From assembly GCF_016653635.2 (NCBI RefSeq), contig NZ_CP067420.1:4304001-4368000 (forward strand): a stretch of 64,000 nucleotides of DNA, given 5' to 3'. The notes under the pieces were generated by a model, which saw only the letters and a list, made by a program, of their open reading frames with translations, was not told where the DNA came from and did not search any database. A program made the position numbers and the translations under genes. This DNA comes from Skermanella sp. TT6. GTDB taxonomy: Bacteria > Pseudomonadota > Alphaproteobacteria > Azospirillales > Azospirillaceae. Positions 10,756 through 19,758 of this stretch are shown one piece after another; position 1 is the first letter of the stretch; every line of letters begins with the position of its first letter.

Positions 10756-10784
10756 ATAATAAGGATGTACCCACCCACCGTCAA
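10756..10784 (-). promoter_or_regulatory. sigma-70-type promoter of the str operon
   Basis: On the minus strand the -35 box TTGACG (10784-10779) and -10 box TATTAT (10761-10756) are separated by exactly 17 bases, a near-consensus vegetative promoter. It points at rpsL, giving an untranslated leader of roughly 200 bases. The surrounding gap (10543-11039) holds no convincing gene. rpoC is not adjacent upstream, so the ribosomal block starts its own transcription here. Confidence 0.8.
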
Positions 10785-11039
10785 GCATCCGTAACAGATA
10801 TTTTACCCGGCAGTCTTATGGCGGATGGCCATGCCGGTCGGCCGCCGCACCGCCGGAAGGGGCATGCGCCTGAAGTCCTGGACCGGCGGTGCAGGCCAGG
10901 CGCCGCGATCGGACAGGATAGGGAGTAATGCCCGCAGACGGCGCGTGCCCGGCGGTCGACCCTCTTACACGTCCGGAAATATGCCGTAATGACGATGGCA
11001 GAGTGAACCGTCCTTCGGACATTATCAGGGAAAGAGATC

Positions 11040-11477
11040 ATGACGGTCCGCCTGCGCGCGGCCAGAGATGAAGTGTGGAATCCAGCGATGGCGAGCAAAT
11101 TGCGACTTCTCATTGCAGAGGACGATGAACTCGTCGTCATGGGGTTGACGATGGTGATCGAGCAGCTCGGTCATCAGGTCTGTGCGACTGCGCAGACCGC
11201 CGGACAGGCCGTCGATCTGGCCGAGTCGGTCGGCCCCGACCTGGCCCTGGTCGACGTGGCGCTGGCGGACGGGACTGACGGGCTTGCGGCGACCCGGGAA
11301 ATCTCCGGCCGGCTGGGGGTCCCCGTCATCGTCTGCAGCGCCCACGCGAGCCCCGCCGACGCCTACGCCGCGGGCGCGCGGCATTTCCTGATGAAGCCCT
11401 TCGGGATCGAAGCCCTGACGGAGGCCATGCGGTCCGCTCACCGGCCCGGCGACACCGGGGTCGTGTTCGCCGCCTGA
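11040..11477 (+). CDS. orphan single-domain response regulator (receiver only)
   Basis: The 145-residue protein is a stand-alone REC domain. The acidic pair (EDDE), the phosphoacceptor Asp in LVDVAL, the conserved Ser in VCSAH and the Lys in MKPF are all present, so phosphorylation should be possible. There is no output domain. An AGGGAAAGAG site supports the ATG at 11040; an internal ATG at 11088 (MASKLRLLIAED) would give a shorter N-terminus closer to the family norm. No histidine kinase gene is adjacent, so its partner is unknown. It diverges from the str operon. Confidence 0.85.
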   Translation: MTVRLRAARDEVWNPAMASKLRLLIAEDDELVVMGLTMVIEQLGHQVCATAQTAGQAVDLAESVGPDLALVDVALADGTDGLAATREISGRLGVPVIVCSAHASPADAYAAGARHFLMKPFGIEALTEAMRSAHRPGDTGVVFAA

Positions 11478-11512
11478 GCGGGCGTCCCGTCCCGGTCAGC
11501 CATGCCCGGCCA

Positions 11513-11576
11513 CCGGCATTTCGATCCGCCGGCATATTGATCCGTCGGCATATTGATCCGTCGGCATATTGATATA
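11513..11576. repeat. four tandem 16-bp repeats
   Basis: Four consecutive 16-base units read ccggcatttcgatccg, ccggcatattgatccg, tcggcatattgatccg and tcggcatattgatata. The middle two differ at one base. The array lies between the receiver gene and the rhomboid gene, 145 bases before the latter, and is AT-richer than its surroundings. It could be a regulatory repeat (protein-binding iterons) or a slippage product; no spacers are present, so it is not a CRISPR. Confidence 0.85.
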
Positions 11577-11720
11577 GTGTCGCCGAACGCGTCCGACCCC
11601 TGCCAATCCCGGAGCAGGCGCATCGTTGCGCTCGGAACGTTCCCCGCGCGGGCGGGGTTTGTTCCGGGTGCCGGTCCCGCGGCGGGTCGTGCCGTACACC
11701 CCTGGCTGGTCGAGGACGCG

Positions 11721-12515
11721 ATGTTCACCCTTCCCCTTTCCGACGACAACCCGACCCGGCGCACTCCCGTCGTCACCTACGCTGTCATCGCCGCCTGCGT
11801 CGGGATGTTCCTGTGGCAGGTCTCGCTGGGCCCGCGGGCCGGCCAAGCCATCGTCTATTCCCTCGGCCTGATCCCGGCCGTGCTGTTCGGCTCCGCCCAA
11901 CTTCCGCCGGAACTGCGGCTGGTCCCCGCCCCGGCCAGCGTCGTCACCTCGATGTTCCTGCACGGCGGCTGGATGCACCTGCTGGGCAACATGCTGTATC
12001 TCTGGATCTTCGGAAACAATGTCGAAGACAGCATGGGACGGGGCCGTTTCCTGGTCTTCTACCTGCTGTGCGGCACGGCGGCGGCCCTGGCCCAGGGGTT
12101 CGCGGCACCGCAGTCGCAGATCCCCATGATCGGGGCCAGCGGGGCGATCGGCGGCGTGCTGGGCGCCTACCTCGTCCTTCACCCGCGCGCCAACGTGCGG
12201 ATGCTGTTCATCATCCTCTTCTTCATCCGCATCGTCAGCGTTCCGGCGGCGGTCGTGCTGGGGCTCTGGTTCATCCTGCAGTTCGTCAGCGGCGCCACGA
12301 CCCCGACCACCGGCGACGACGGCGGCGTGGCGTTCTGGGCCCATGTCGGCGGGTTCGTGGCCGGCGCGGTCCTGATTCCCTTCTTCAAGCGGCGCGAGGT
12401 TCCGCTGTTCGAGCGCCCGCACACCCGGCCGTTCGAGGTGGCCCCGCCCGGCGCGTTCAGGCGCCGGGGCAGCGTGCCGCCGGCCGGCGGCCGGTCGTGG
12501 CCGCCCGGCCGGTGA
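11721..12515 (+). CDS. rhomboid-family intramembrane serine protease
   Basis: Rhomboids cleave transmembrane substrates within the inner membrane. The 264-residue product has about six hydrophobic segments, the HGGWMHLLGNM motif in the second, the catalytic-serine motif GASGAIGG, and a catalytic His in WAHVGGFVAG. All residues of the Ser-His dyad are therefore visible. The ATG at 11721 follows a GAGG-like site; an upstream in-frame extension of 56 codons lacks conservation features. The C-terminal tail is basic and Pro/Gly-rich. Its substrate cannot be inferred. Confidence 0.9.
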   Translation: MFTLPLSDDNPTRRTPVVTYAVIAACVGMFLWQVSLGPRAGQAIVYSLGLIPAVLFGSAQLPPELRLVPAPASVVTSMFLHGGWMHLLGNMLYLWIFGNNVEDSMGRGRFLVFYLLCGTAAALAQGFAAPQSQIPMIGASGAIGGVLGAYLVLHPRANVRMLFIILFFIRIVSVPAAVVLGLWFILQFVSGATTPTTGDDGGVAFWAHVGGFVAGAVLIPFFKRREVPLFERPHTRPFEVAPPGAFRRRGSVPPAGGRSWPPGR

Positions 12516-12574
12516 GGTCCAGGGCGCACTGCCTTGCAGCCCCTCTTAAAGCTGTATGCGTGATGCAGATTCTT

Positions 12575-12602
12575 CTTGAAGCAGGGGTCAGCGTCCCCAT
12601 AT
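12575..12602 (+). promoter_or_regulatory. heat-shock (sigma-32-type) promoter upstream of rpoH
   Basis: CTTGAA (12575-12580) and CCCCATAT (12595-12602) are separated by 14 bases, matching the RpoH promoter pattern CTTGAA-N11-16-CCCCATnT almost perfectly. It lies about 120 bases upstream of the rpoH start and reads toward it. The arrangement suggests that RpoH, or a second RpoH paralogue, activates this gene. Confidence 0.75.
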
Positions 12603-12719
12603 CTGGTGTCGTTCCCGACATAAGCACCCTCCCCGACCTTCCGCTGCCCGACAGCGGCGGAACGGTGACGGGTCGCTCTGTCTCGTGTCCGGGAACAATA
12701 CGTGTCTTGGAGGTTCGTT

Positions 12720-13595
12720 TTGAGCATTCATACCGACGACACCCTGACCCCGTTCATCGAGGAATCCCGTCGCTTCAAGATGCTGACGGCCGAGGAGGAA
12801 ATCGATCTGGGCCGCCGATGGCGCGACGAGGGCGACCGGCGCGCCATGCGCCTTCTGGTCGGCAGCCACCTGCGCCTGGTCATCAAGATGGCCCGTAATT
12901 TCGCCGGCTACGGCCTGCCGGTCGCCGACCTGATCGCGGAGGGCAATGTCGGCCTGATGCAGGCGGTCGAGAAGTTCGATCCGGAACGCGGGTTCCGATT
13001 CAACACCTATGCCATGTGGTGGATCAGGGCCGCCATGCAGGGCTATGTCCTGCATAACTGGTCCATGGTCAAGCTGGGCACCACGGCGGCCCAGAAGAAG
13101 CTGTTCTTCAACCTGCGCCGCCTGAAGCGCGAGATGCAGGAACTGGAGTCCGGCGACCTTTCGGCGGAGACGGTCACCTCGATCGCGACGAAGCTGCAGG
13201 TCCCGGAGGCGGAGGTGGTCGACATGAACCGGCGGCTGGCCGCCGCGGACAGTTCCCTGAACGCGGTGACGGCGATCGACGGCGAGATGGAATGGCAGGA
13301 CCTGCTGGTCGACCAGCGGCCCGATCAGGAAAGCATCGTCGCCGATGCGGATGAACTGGCGTCGCGTCGGCGCCTGCTGGCGCTCGGCATGGAAAAGCTG
13401 AACGACCGCGAACGCCGCATCCTGGTCGAGCGCCGCATGAAGGACGAGCCGACCACGCTCGAGGAGCTCAGCCGCGAATACGCCGTTTCCCGCGAGCGTG
13501 TCAGGCAGATCGAGATGCGGGCTTTCGAAAAGCTGCAGAAGGCCATGCTGACTGCCGCCCCGGCCGCACTCGACCGGCTGGCGGCGGCGGCCTGA
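12720..13595 (+). CDS. rpoH: RNA polymerase heat-shock sigma factor RpoH (sigma-32)
   Basis: RpoH directs RNA polymerase to chaperone and protease genes. Region 2 is complete (GLPVADLIAEGNVGLMQAV, RFNTYAMWWIRAA), and the RpoH-specific box QKKLFFNLR occupies residues 125-133, separating it from RpoD. Region 4 ends with a helix-turn-helix (LSREYAVSRERVRQIEMRAF). The start chosen is TTG at 12720, because TGGAGG lies at ideal spacing; the in-frame GTG at 12702 would place that site inside the gene. The product is 291 residues, the usual size. A heat-shock-type promoter precedes it. Alphaproteobacteria often carry more than one RpoH. Confidence 0.95.
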   Translation: MSIHTDDTLTPFIEESRRFKMLTAEEEIDLGRRWRDEGDRRAMRLLVGSHLRLVIKMARNFAGYGLPVADLIAEGNVGLMQAVEKFDPERGFRFNTYAMWWIRAAMQGYVLHNWSMVKLGTTAAQKKLFFNLRRLKREMQELESGDLSAETVTSIATKLQVPEAEVVDMNRRLAAADSSLNAVTAIDGEMEWQDLLVDQRPDQESIVADADELASRRRLLALGMEKLNDRERRILVERRMKDEPTTLEELSREYAVSRERVRQIEMRAFEKLQKAMLTAAPAALDRLAAAA

Positions 13596-13626
13596 CGGCC
13601 CGCCCCGGGCTTGCCCCGTCCAGGCG

Positions 13627-13938
13627 TCACTTGAAGCGGGACGAGCCCAGCCGGTGGAACGGAAAAGGGATCACGTCGGCGCTCCGGCCCTCGCCCGACA
13701 GGCGCCCCTCCTTGTCGGCGAAGCGGATGGGCACGCCCGTTCCCGCCAGGGTCGAGAGATAAACGTCCATGGAGGTGTTGACGCACTTGTACATGGCCAG
13801 GGTCATCTCGGCGCTGTACGTCCAGAAGGCCGCGCAGGCATAGGCCTGATGGGCCATGATGGAAAAGAATACCATGATGCTGTCCGTCCCCTCCAACGCG
13901 GGTTTGCGACCTTCTCCGACCCAGTTTGATCCAGTCAT
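13627..13938 (-). CDS. small hypothetical protein
   Basis: An open frame of 103 residues converges on rpoH. The middle is hydrophobic and unusually Ala/Tyr/Met-rich (MAHQAYACAAFWTYSAEMTL), and the end is basic and polar. The composition and the non-shadow frame argue that it is real. The ATG at 13938 with AGGGG upstream is preferred to a GTG seven codons earlier. I do not recognise a family. It could be a phasin-like or membrane-associated small protein, but nothing here proves that. Confidence 0.5.
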   Translation of the reverse strand: MTGSNWVGEGRKPALEGTDSIMVFFSIMAHQAYACAAFWTYSAEMTLAMYKCVNTSMDVYLSTLAGTGVPIRFADKEGRLSGEGRSADVIPFPFHRLGSSRFK

Positions 13939-14159
13939 CCTGAAGAAGCCCCTAACCACCGCCTAACAGGATGCCCGATCGTTCGTTGCGCAATCCCGGC
14001 GACCCGAGCTTCCGAAACCACCTTCACGATATGGCCACGGGGACGGTTCGGGACCAACTCCATCTTTCGGGCAAGCCGGGTGCGACACCAAGGCTACCCG
14101 TCCGCGGCACCCGCCATGGGACACTGTCCGGATCCTCCATCCAGCCGGGATCAGCGACC

Positions 14160-15050
14160 ATGGCCGACAGCATGCATCAAGACATCCCGCTCCTCGACGG
14201 TCTCGCCCGGCTGGCCGACGATTACGACGCCTTCATCATCGACGCCGGCGGCGTGCTCCACGACGGCTCCGCGCCCTACCCCGGAGCCGTGTCCGCGCTG
14301 GAAAGCCTCAGGGCCGCCGGCAAGCGGATCTGCCTGCTGACCAACCAGGCACGCCGCACCGCGTCGGCGGCGCGCCTGCTCGACGGGATGGGGTTCGCCC
14401 CCGGGCTGTTCGACCACTTGCTGACCTCGGGCGAACTGGCGCACCAGTGGCTGCGCCACAGGCCGGAACCCTGGCTCGAGGACCTCGGCACGGCCTGCCT
14501 GCATTTCGGGCCGATCCGGGATGCCGAGCTGATCCATGGCCTGGACATGGAGGCGGTCGACCAGCCCTATCTGGCCCACTTCGTCCTGGGCACCGGCCTG
14601 AACGACGCCGAGGAAAGCCTCGCCGACTACGAGGAAGTGCTGAGGATCTGCGCGAGGGCGGACCTGCCGATGCTCTGCGCCGATCCGGAGCGCTGGATCC
14701 CGGCCGGCGACGGCCGGCTTCCGGGCGGCGGCGCGCTGGCACGGCGCTATGCCGACCTGGGTGGTGCCGTGGATTACTGCGGGCTCCCGTTCAACGACCT
14801 CTACGACCGCTGCCTCGCCTTGCTCGGCATCGACGACCGCAGCCGCATCCTCGCGGTCGGCGACAATCTGGCCACCGACCTGGCCGGCGCCGAGGCGGCG
14901 GGGTTGGACTCGGTCCTGGTGACCGGCGGGCTTCACCGCCAGGATCTCGGCACCACCTGGGGCGAGGCACCCGATGCCGGACGGCTGGCCGCCCTCTGCG
15001 CCGCGGCGGGCAGGCGTCCGCGCGCCGTCCTGCCGACGCTTCGCTGGTGA
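14160..15050 (+). CDS. HAD-superfamily hydrolase, subfamily IIA
   Basis: The 296-residue product resembles the alphaproteobacterial HAD-IIA group related to NagD sugar-phosphate phosphatases. Motif I is FIIDAGGVLHDG with nucleophile Asp28; motif II is LLTNQARRT; motif III/IV is ILAVGDNLATDLAGA. The cap lies between them (type C2). Residue +2 from the nucleophile is Gly rather than the acid Asp of classical phosphatases, so activity may differ. The ATG at 14160 is chosen because upstream open sequence is not family-like. Substrate unknown. Confidence 0.85.
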   Translation: MADSMHQDIPLLDGLARLADDYDAFIIDAGGVLHDGSAPYPGAVSALESLRAAGKRICLLTNQARRTASAARLLDGMGFAPGLFDHLLTSGELAHQWLRHRPEPWLEDLGTACLHFGPIRDAELIHGLDMEAVDQPYLAHFVLGTGLNDAEESLADYEEVLRICARADLPMLCADPERWIPAGDGRLPGGGALARRYADLGGAVDYCGLPFNDLYDRCLALLGIDDRSRILAVGDNLATDLAGAEAAGLDSVLVTGGLHRQDLGTTWGEAPDAGRLAALCAAAGRRPRAVLPTLRW

Positions 15051-15122
15051 TGTCCGCGGGAAGCTCCGGACGCCGGTGCGTGGCCTCGGCGCCCATCGAG
15101 ACCGCCGTTCAGGAGGCGGGCC

Positions 15123-16544
15123 CTACAGCAGGATCAGCGCCGCCAGCCCCAGGAAGGCGAAGAAGCCGATCACGTCGGTGACCGTGGTCAGGAACACGGC
15201 GCTGGCCACGGCGGGGTCGATCTTCAGCCGGGCCAGCCCCAGCGGGATCAGGGTCCCGCACAGGCCGGCCACGAACAGGTTGATGATCATCGCCGATCCG
15301 ATGACGATCCCGAGCAGAGGGTCAGCGAACCACAGCCCGGCCACCAGCCCGATGATCACGGCGAACAGCGCGCCGTTGATCGTCCCGACCAGCGCCTCCT
15401 TGGCGACGACGCGCAACGCGTTCGCCTCGGACAGCTCTCGCATCGCCAGCGCGCGGACGGTCACGGTCAGCGTCTGCGTGCCGGCATTGCCGCCCATCGA
15501 GGCCACGATCGGCATGAGCACGGCCAGCGCCACGATCCGCTCGATCGTCCCCTCGAACACGGCGATCACGGCCGACGCCAGGATCGCGGTGAGCAGGTTG
15601 ACGAACAGCCAGGAGAAACGCGACCGCGTGGTGTCCAGCACAGCCCGGTAGATGTCGGTGTCGGGCACGCCGCTCAGCTTGAGCAGGTCGTCCTCCGCCT
15701 CCTCGTCGATCACGTCGACCACGTCGTCCACCGTGATCACGCCCAGCAGGCGCCCGGCTCCGTCCACCACCGGCGCCGAGACCAGGCCGTACTGGCGGAA
15801 CAGGAAGGCGACCTCCTCCTGGTCGGTGGTGGCGGAAACGGTGCGGATGTCCTCGGTCAGGATGTCGCCGACCTTGACCGAACGTTTCTGCCGCATGATC
15901 CGGCTGAGCGGGACCGCGCCGACCACCCGGTGCATGGGGTCCACGATGAAGATGTCGTAGAAGTCTTCCGGCAGGTTGTCGGTCTCGGTCCGCAGATAGT
16001 CCAGCGTCTTGCCGACGGTCCAGAACTGCGGCACGGAAACCAGGTCGCGCGACATCAGCCGGCCGGCGCTGTACTCCGGGAAGGTCAGGCCCTCCTCGAC
16101 CAGCGCGCGGGTCTCCGGCGGCAGGTTCTCCAGGATCTCGCGCTGCTGGTCGGCGTCCAGGTCCTGGATCAGGTCGACCGCGTCGTCGCTCTCCAGCTCG
16201 GCGACCGCGGCCGCCAGCTCGCGCGGCTCGAGCTGATCTACCACGACGTCGCGCAGCGACGGGCTCAGATAGGCGAAGATCTCCGCGTCGAAACCCGGAC
16301 GCAGGATGTCGATCAGGGCGCCCCGGTGATCGGGACCGATCTGCTCGACGAGATCCGCCAGGTCGGCGGCGTGAAGGTCGGAGACCGCCGCCTCCACCTC
16401 GCCGATCCTGCCGTCCTCCAGCTTCTCGCGGACGCCGTTGACGAATTCGGACGAGACCCCGAATTCGTGCTCTGCCTCGTCGTCGCGGTCGGGCCCGGGC
16501 CGAACCGGCTCGGGCCGCTCGATCTCCGGAGCCGCCTCGCTCAT
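15123..16544 (-). CDS. mgtE: magnesium transporter MgtE
   Basis: MgtE is a Mg2+-gated magnesium channel of the inner membrane. The 473-residue product has the acidic N-terminal superhelical domain (about 30-165), a CBS pair (about 165-290) containing VDPMHRVVGAVPL and VDDVVDVIDEEAEDD, and five C-terminal membrane helices with the pore signature PIVASMGGNAGTQTLTV. The ATG at 16544 (MSEAAPEIER) follows GGAAGAGCG; the longer upstream frame is Arg/Pro-rich noise. It follows maeB by 88 bases, with a strong hairpin between. No recognisable M-box riboswitch was found. Confidence 0.95.
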   Translation of the reverse strand: MSEAAPEIERPEPVRPGPDRDDEAEHEFGVSSEFVNGVREKLEDGRIGEVEAAVSDLHAADLADLVEQIGPDHRGALIDILRPGFDAEIFAYLSPSLRDVVVDQLEPRELAAAVAELESDDAVDLIQDLDADQQREILENLPPETRALVEEGLTFPEYSAGRLMSRDLVSVPQFWTVGKTLDYLRTETDNLPEDFYDIFIVDPMHRVVGAVPLSRIMRQKRSVKVGDILTEDIRTVSATTDQEEVAFLFRQYGLVSAPVVDGAGRLLGVITVDDVVDVIDEEAEDDLLKLSGVPDTDIYRAVLDTTRSRFSWLFVNLLTAILASAVIAVFEGTIERIVALAVLMPIVASMGGNAGTQTLTVTVRALAMRELSEANALRVVAKEALVGTINGALFAVIIGLVAGLWFADPLLGIVIGSAMIINLFVAGLCGTLIPLGLARLKIDPAVASAVFLTTVTDVIGFFAFLGLAALILL

Positions 16545-16585
16545 CCTGCGCTCTTCCTTGCTGCCGGTCCGGCGGATACGGTTTC

Positions 16586-16628
16586 GATCGACCGGAGCCC
16601 GGCCGCTCCGTCCGGGCTCCGGTCGATC
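16586..16628 (-). terminator. perfect 17-bp hairpin between maeB and mgtE
   Basis: The arm gatcgaccggagcccgg (16586-16602) is perfectly complementary to ccgggctccggtcgatc (16612-16628), with a 9-base loop. It begins four bases after the maeB stop codon. There is no U-tract on the minus strand, so it is an atypical terminator or an mRNA 3'-end stabiliser that could also limit read-through into mgtE. Confidence 0.6.
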
Positions 16629-16632
16629 GGGC

Positions 16633-18924
16633 CTACGGCTTCGCGGCCGCCTCCGCGGCCGAGACCTGGGCATCGACCGTCGCGAGCGCCGACATGTTGA
16701 CGATGCCCCGGACCGTCACCGACGGCGTCAGGATGTGCGCCGGCTGGGCGACGCCGAGCAGCACCGGTCCGACGGACAGGCCGTCGCCCATCACCTTGGT
16801 CATGTTGAAGGCGATGTTGGCGGCGTCCAGGTCGGGCATGACCAGCAGGTTGGCCTTCCCCTTCAGGCGCGAGTTCGGGAAGATCCGGGCGCGGATCCCC
16901 TCGGACAGGGCGCTGTCGGCATGCATCTCGCCCTCGACCTCCAGATCGGGGCAGCGCTTCGTGATCTCGACCAGCGCCTGACGCATCTTGACGGCGGACG
17001 GGCTGTCGTGGCTGCCGAAATTGCTGTGGGACAGCAGGGCCACCTTGGGCGTCAGGCCGAACCGCCGGACCTCCTCGGCCGCCAGGGCCGTCATCTCCGA
17101 GATCTCCGGCACCGTCGGCTCGGGCGACACATAGGTGTCGCACATGAAGAAGGTGCCCTTGTTCAGGATCAGGACGCTGAGCGCCGCCGGATGGTTGACC
17201 CCGGGACGCAGCCCGATCACGTCGCGGATGTCGCCCAGGTGGTTGCGGTACTTGCCGATGGTGCCGCAGATCATCGCGTCCGCCTCGCCCCGCCGGACCA
17301 TCAGGGCCGCGATCACGGTGGTGTTGGTGCGGACCACCGTCCGGGCGACGTCCGGCGAGATGCCGCTGCGCTCCATCAGGCGATGATAGAGGTTCCAGTA
17401 GTCGGCGTAGCGGGGATCGTTCTCCGGGTCGACCAGATCGACATGCTCGCCGATCCTGATCCGCAGCCCCGCCTTCTCGATCCGGCGCATCACCACGTCG
17501 CGCCGGCCGATCAGGATCGGCTTCGCCAGCCGGTCGTCCACCACCACCTGGACGGCGCGCAGCACCCGCTCCTCCTCGCCCTCGGCATAGACCACCCGGC
17601 GCGGGTCCTGCTTGGCGCGGACGAAGACGGGCCGCATCAGCAGGCCGGAGCGGAAGACGAACTCGTTCAGCTTGTCCTCGTAGGCCGCGAAATCCTCGAT
17701 CGGCCGGGTCGCCACGCCGCTGTCCATGGCGGCCCGGGCGACCGCGGGCGCGATCTGGAGGATCAGGCGGGGATCGAACGGCTTGGGGATCAGGTGCTCC
17801 GGACCGAAACCGGAGAGCTGGTCGCCATAGGCCGAGGCGACCACGTCGCTCGCCTCCGCCATGGCCAGGTCGGCGATGGCGCGGACGGCGGCGATCTTCA
17901 TCGCCTCGTTGATGGTGGTGGCGCCGACGTCCAGGGCACCGCGGAAGATGAAGGGGAAGCACAGGACGTTGTTGACCTGGTTCGGATAATCCGACCGGCC
18001 GGTCGCCAGGATCGCGTCGGGACGGACCGCCTTGGCCTCCTCCGGCATGATCTCCGGCACGGGGTTGGCCAGCGCCAGGATCATAGGATCCGCGGCCATC
18101 TGCTCGACCATCGCGGGCTTCAGCACGCCGGGGGCGGACAGGCCCAGGAAGATGTCGGCGCCGGCGATGACTTCGCCCAGGGTGCGCGCTTCCGTCTCCT
18201 GCGCGTAGCGCTCCTTGCGCGGATCCATCAACTCGGTGCGGCCCTTGTAGACCACGCCGAGGATGTCGGTCACCGTGATGTTGGAAACCGGCATGCCCAT
18301 GTCGACCAACAGGTCCAGGCAGGCCAGCGCCGCGGCGCCGGCGCCCGACGCGACCAGCCGCACGTCCTCGATCTTCTTGCCCACGACCCGCAACCCGTTG
18401 AGGATCGCGGCGCCGACGATGATCGCGGTGCCGTGCTGGTCATCGTGGAAGACCGGGATCTTCATGCGGTCGCGCAGCTTCTCCTCGATGTAGAAGCATT
18501 CCGGCGCCTTGATGTCCTCGAGATTGATGCCGCCGAAGGTCGGCTCCATCGCCGCGATGATCTCGACCAGCTTGTCCGGGTCCTTCTCGTCCAGCTCGAT
18601 GTCGAACACGTCGATGCCGGCGAATTTCTTGAACAGGACGCCCTTGCCTTCCATCACCGGCTTGGCGGCCAGCGGGCCGATCGACCCCAATCCCAGTACG
18701 GCGGTGCCGTTGGTGATCACGCCGACCAGGTTGGACCGGCTGGTGACGGAACTGGCTTCGGCGGGATCCGCGACGATCGCCTCGCAGGCGGCGGCGACGC
18801 CGGGCGAATAGGCCAGCGCCAGGTCGCGCTGGGTCGCCAGCGGCTTGGTCGGCGTGACCGCGATCTTTCCGGGCGTCGGCTGACGGTGGTAATCGAGTGC
18901 TGCGTCCCGCAGATTTTCAGCCAT
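16633..18924 (-). CDS. maeB: NADP-dependent malic enzyme fused to a phosphotransacetylase-like domain
   Basis: MaeB converts malate to pyruvate plus CO2 with NADP+, feeding gluconeogenesis and acetyl-CoA supply. The 763-residue product has the malic enzyme N-domain ([26 protein letters not shown]), the NAD-binding domain ([16 protein letters not shown]) and a C-terminal phosphotransacetylase-like domain (from about 430) that is usually regulatory, binding acetyl-CoA, rather than catalytic. The ATG at 18924 ([13 protein letters not shown]) follows a GGGGGAGC site. Length matches the fused MaeB class. Confidence 0.95.
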   Translation of the reverse strand: MAENLRDAALDYHRQPTPGKIAVTPTKPLATQRDLALAYSPGVAAACEAIVADPAEASSVTSRSNLVGVITNGTAVLGLGSIGPLAAKPVMEGKGVLFKKFAGIDVFDIELDEKDPDKLVEIIAAMEPTFGGINLEDIKAPECFYIEEKLRDRMKIPVFHDDQHGTAIIVGAAILNGLRVVGKKIEDVRLVASGAGAAALACLDLLVDMGMPVSNITVTDILGVVYKGRTELMDPRKERYAQETEARTLGEVIAGADIFLGLSAPGVLKPAMVEQMAADPMILALANPVPEIMPEEAKAVRPDAILATGRSDYPNQVNNVLCFPFIFRGALDVGATTINEAMKIAAVRAIADLAMAEASDVVASAYGDQLSGFGPEHLIPKPFDPRLILQIAPAVARAAMDSGVATRPIEDFAAYEDKLNEFVFRSGLLMRPVFVRAKQDPRRVVYAEGEEERVLRAVQVVVDDRLAKPILIGRRDVVMRRIEKAGLRIRIGEHVDLVDPENDPRYADYWNLYHRLMERSGISPDVARTVVRTNTTVIAALMVRRGEADAMICGTIGKYRNHLGDIRDVIGLRPGVNHPAALSVLILNKGTFFMCDTYVSPEPTVPEISEMTALAAEEVRRFGLTPKVALLSHSNFGSHDSPSAVKMRQALVEITKRCPDLEVEGEMHADSALSEGIRARIFPNSRLKGKANLLVMPDLDAANIAFNMTKVMGDGLSVGPVLLGVAQPAHILTPSVTVRGIVNMSALATVDAQVSAAEAAAKP

Positions 18925-19083
18925 TGCTCCCCCCGGCCATGACGGCGGGCGACGGTGCATCCGTGCCCGATTGAGGCACGGAATATATGTGCCACCTTCT
19001 TTTGTCCAGGCTTGAGTGCGTGCGCCGGCGCGGGTCGGACAGCCTTGAATCGCTTGCCTCGCCACCCTGGCCGGCCGCTCCGG

Positions 19084-19719
19084 TCAGCGGCGGAGCATCA
19101 GTCGGGAGAGGGCTTCCGGCAAACCGCCCCGCTCAGCCAGCAGTTGAGCCTTGAGCACGGCGGCAACCGTCATGGAATCCGTGATGACGCCCTCCATCAC
19201 CAAGTCCACGACGCTGGCGAACGGCATCCGGACGATGGTCAGCTGCTCCGTGTCCTCCGGTTCGGACTCCGCCTGCTCCATGTCCCAGGCGAGATAGATC
19301 ACGCCGTGTTCGTCGCAGATGCTGTTGGAGGTGTGGATCGGCAGCAGTTCCAGCCACCGGCGCGCCACCAGCCCGGTCTCCTCCCGCAGCTCGCGCTTGG
19401 CCTCCTCGATCGGCGGCATGTCGGGCGCGCCGCCGCCCTCCGGCATTTCCCAGCTGTAGGCGTTCAGCGAGTAACGGTACTGCCCGACCAGGTGGACGCA
19501 CCCGTCGGCGTCGACCGGCAGCACGCCGATGGCGACGCTCTTGAAATGGACCACGCCGTAGATCCCGGGGTTGCCCGACGGGTTGACCACCTGGTGCTCG
19601 GTGACGCGGATCCACTTGTTCTCGTAGCGGACCTCGCCGCTCAGGGTCTCCCAGGGATTCTCTTCCGACACGGCCGGCAGGCTGGTAACGGCAGGGTGTC
19701 TCGCCCGTGAATGAGGCAT
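19084..19719 (-). CDS. Nudix hydrolase, ADP-ribose pyrophosphatase type
   Basis: Nudix enzymes hydrolyse nucleoside diphosphates linked to another moiety. The Nudix box is visible as GGGAPDMPPIEEAKRELREE followed by TGL, with the metal-binding REELREE-type glutamates intact. Flanking WEMPEGG and LLPIHTSNSICDE resemble ADP-ribose pyrophosphatases. The 211-residue length is typical. It lies upstream of maeB on the same strand with a 159-base gap, so an operon is uncertain. The exact substrate is not determined by sequence. Confidence 0.85.
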   Translation of the reverse strand: MPHSRARHPAVTSLPAVSEENPWETLSGEVRYENKWIRVTEHQVVNPSGNPGIYGVVHFKSVAIGVLPVDADGCVHLVGQYRYSLNAYSWEMPEGGGAPDMPPIEEAKRELREETGLVARRWLELLPIHTSNSICDEHGVIYLAWDMEQAESEPEDTEQLTIVRMPFASVVDLVMEGVITDSMTVAAVLKAQLLAERGGLPEALSRLMLRR

Positions 19720-19758
19720 CGTCGCTCCGGAGGAAATGGCCTTGACAGGGCTAGCCTC

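Noticed and set aside
10781-11140. Minus-strand ORF near the str-operon promoter
   Set aside because: It overlaps the promoter and the receiver gene, lacks a convincing start and family, and is probably chance.
11513-11576. The 16-bp repeats as a CRISPR array
   Set aside because: Units are directly adjacent with no spacers and no cas genes are near.
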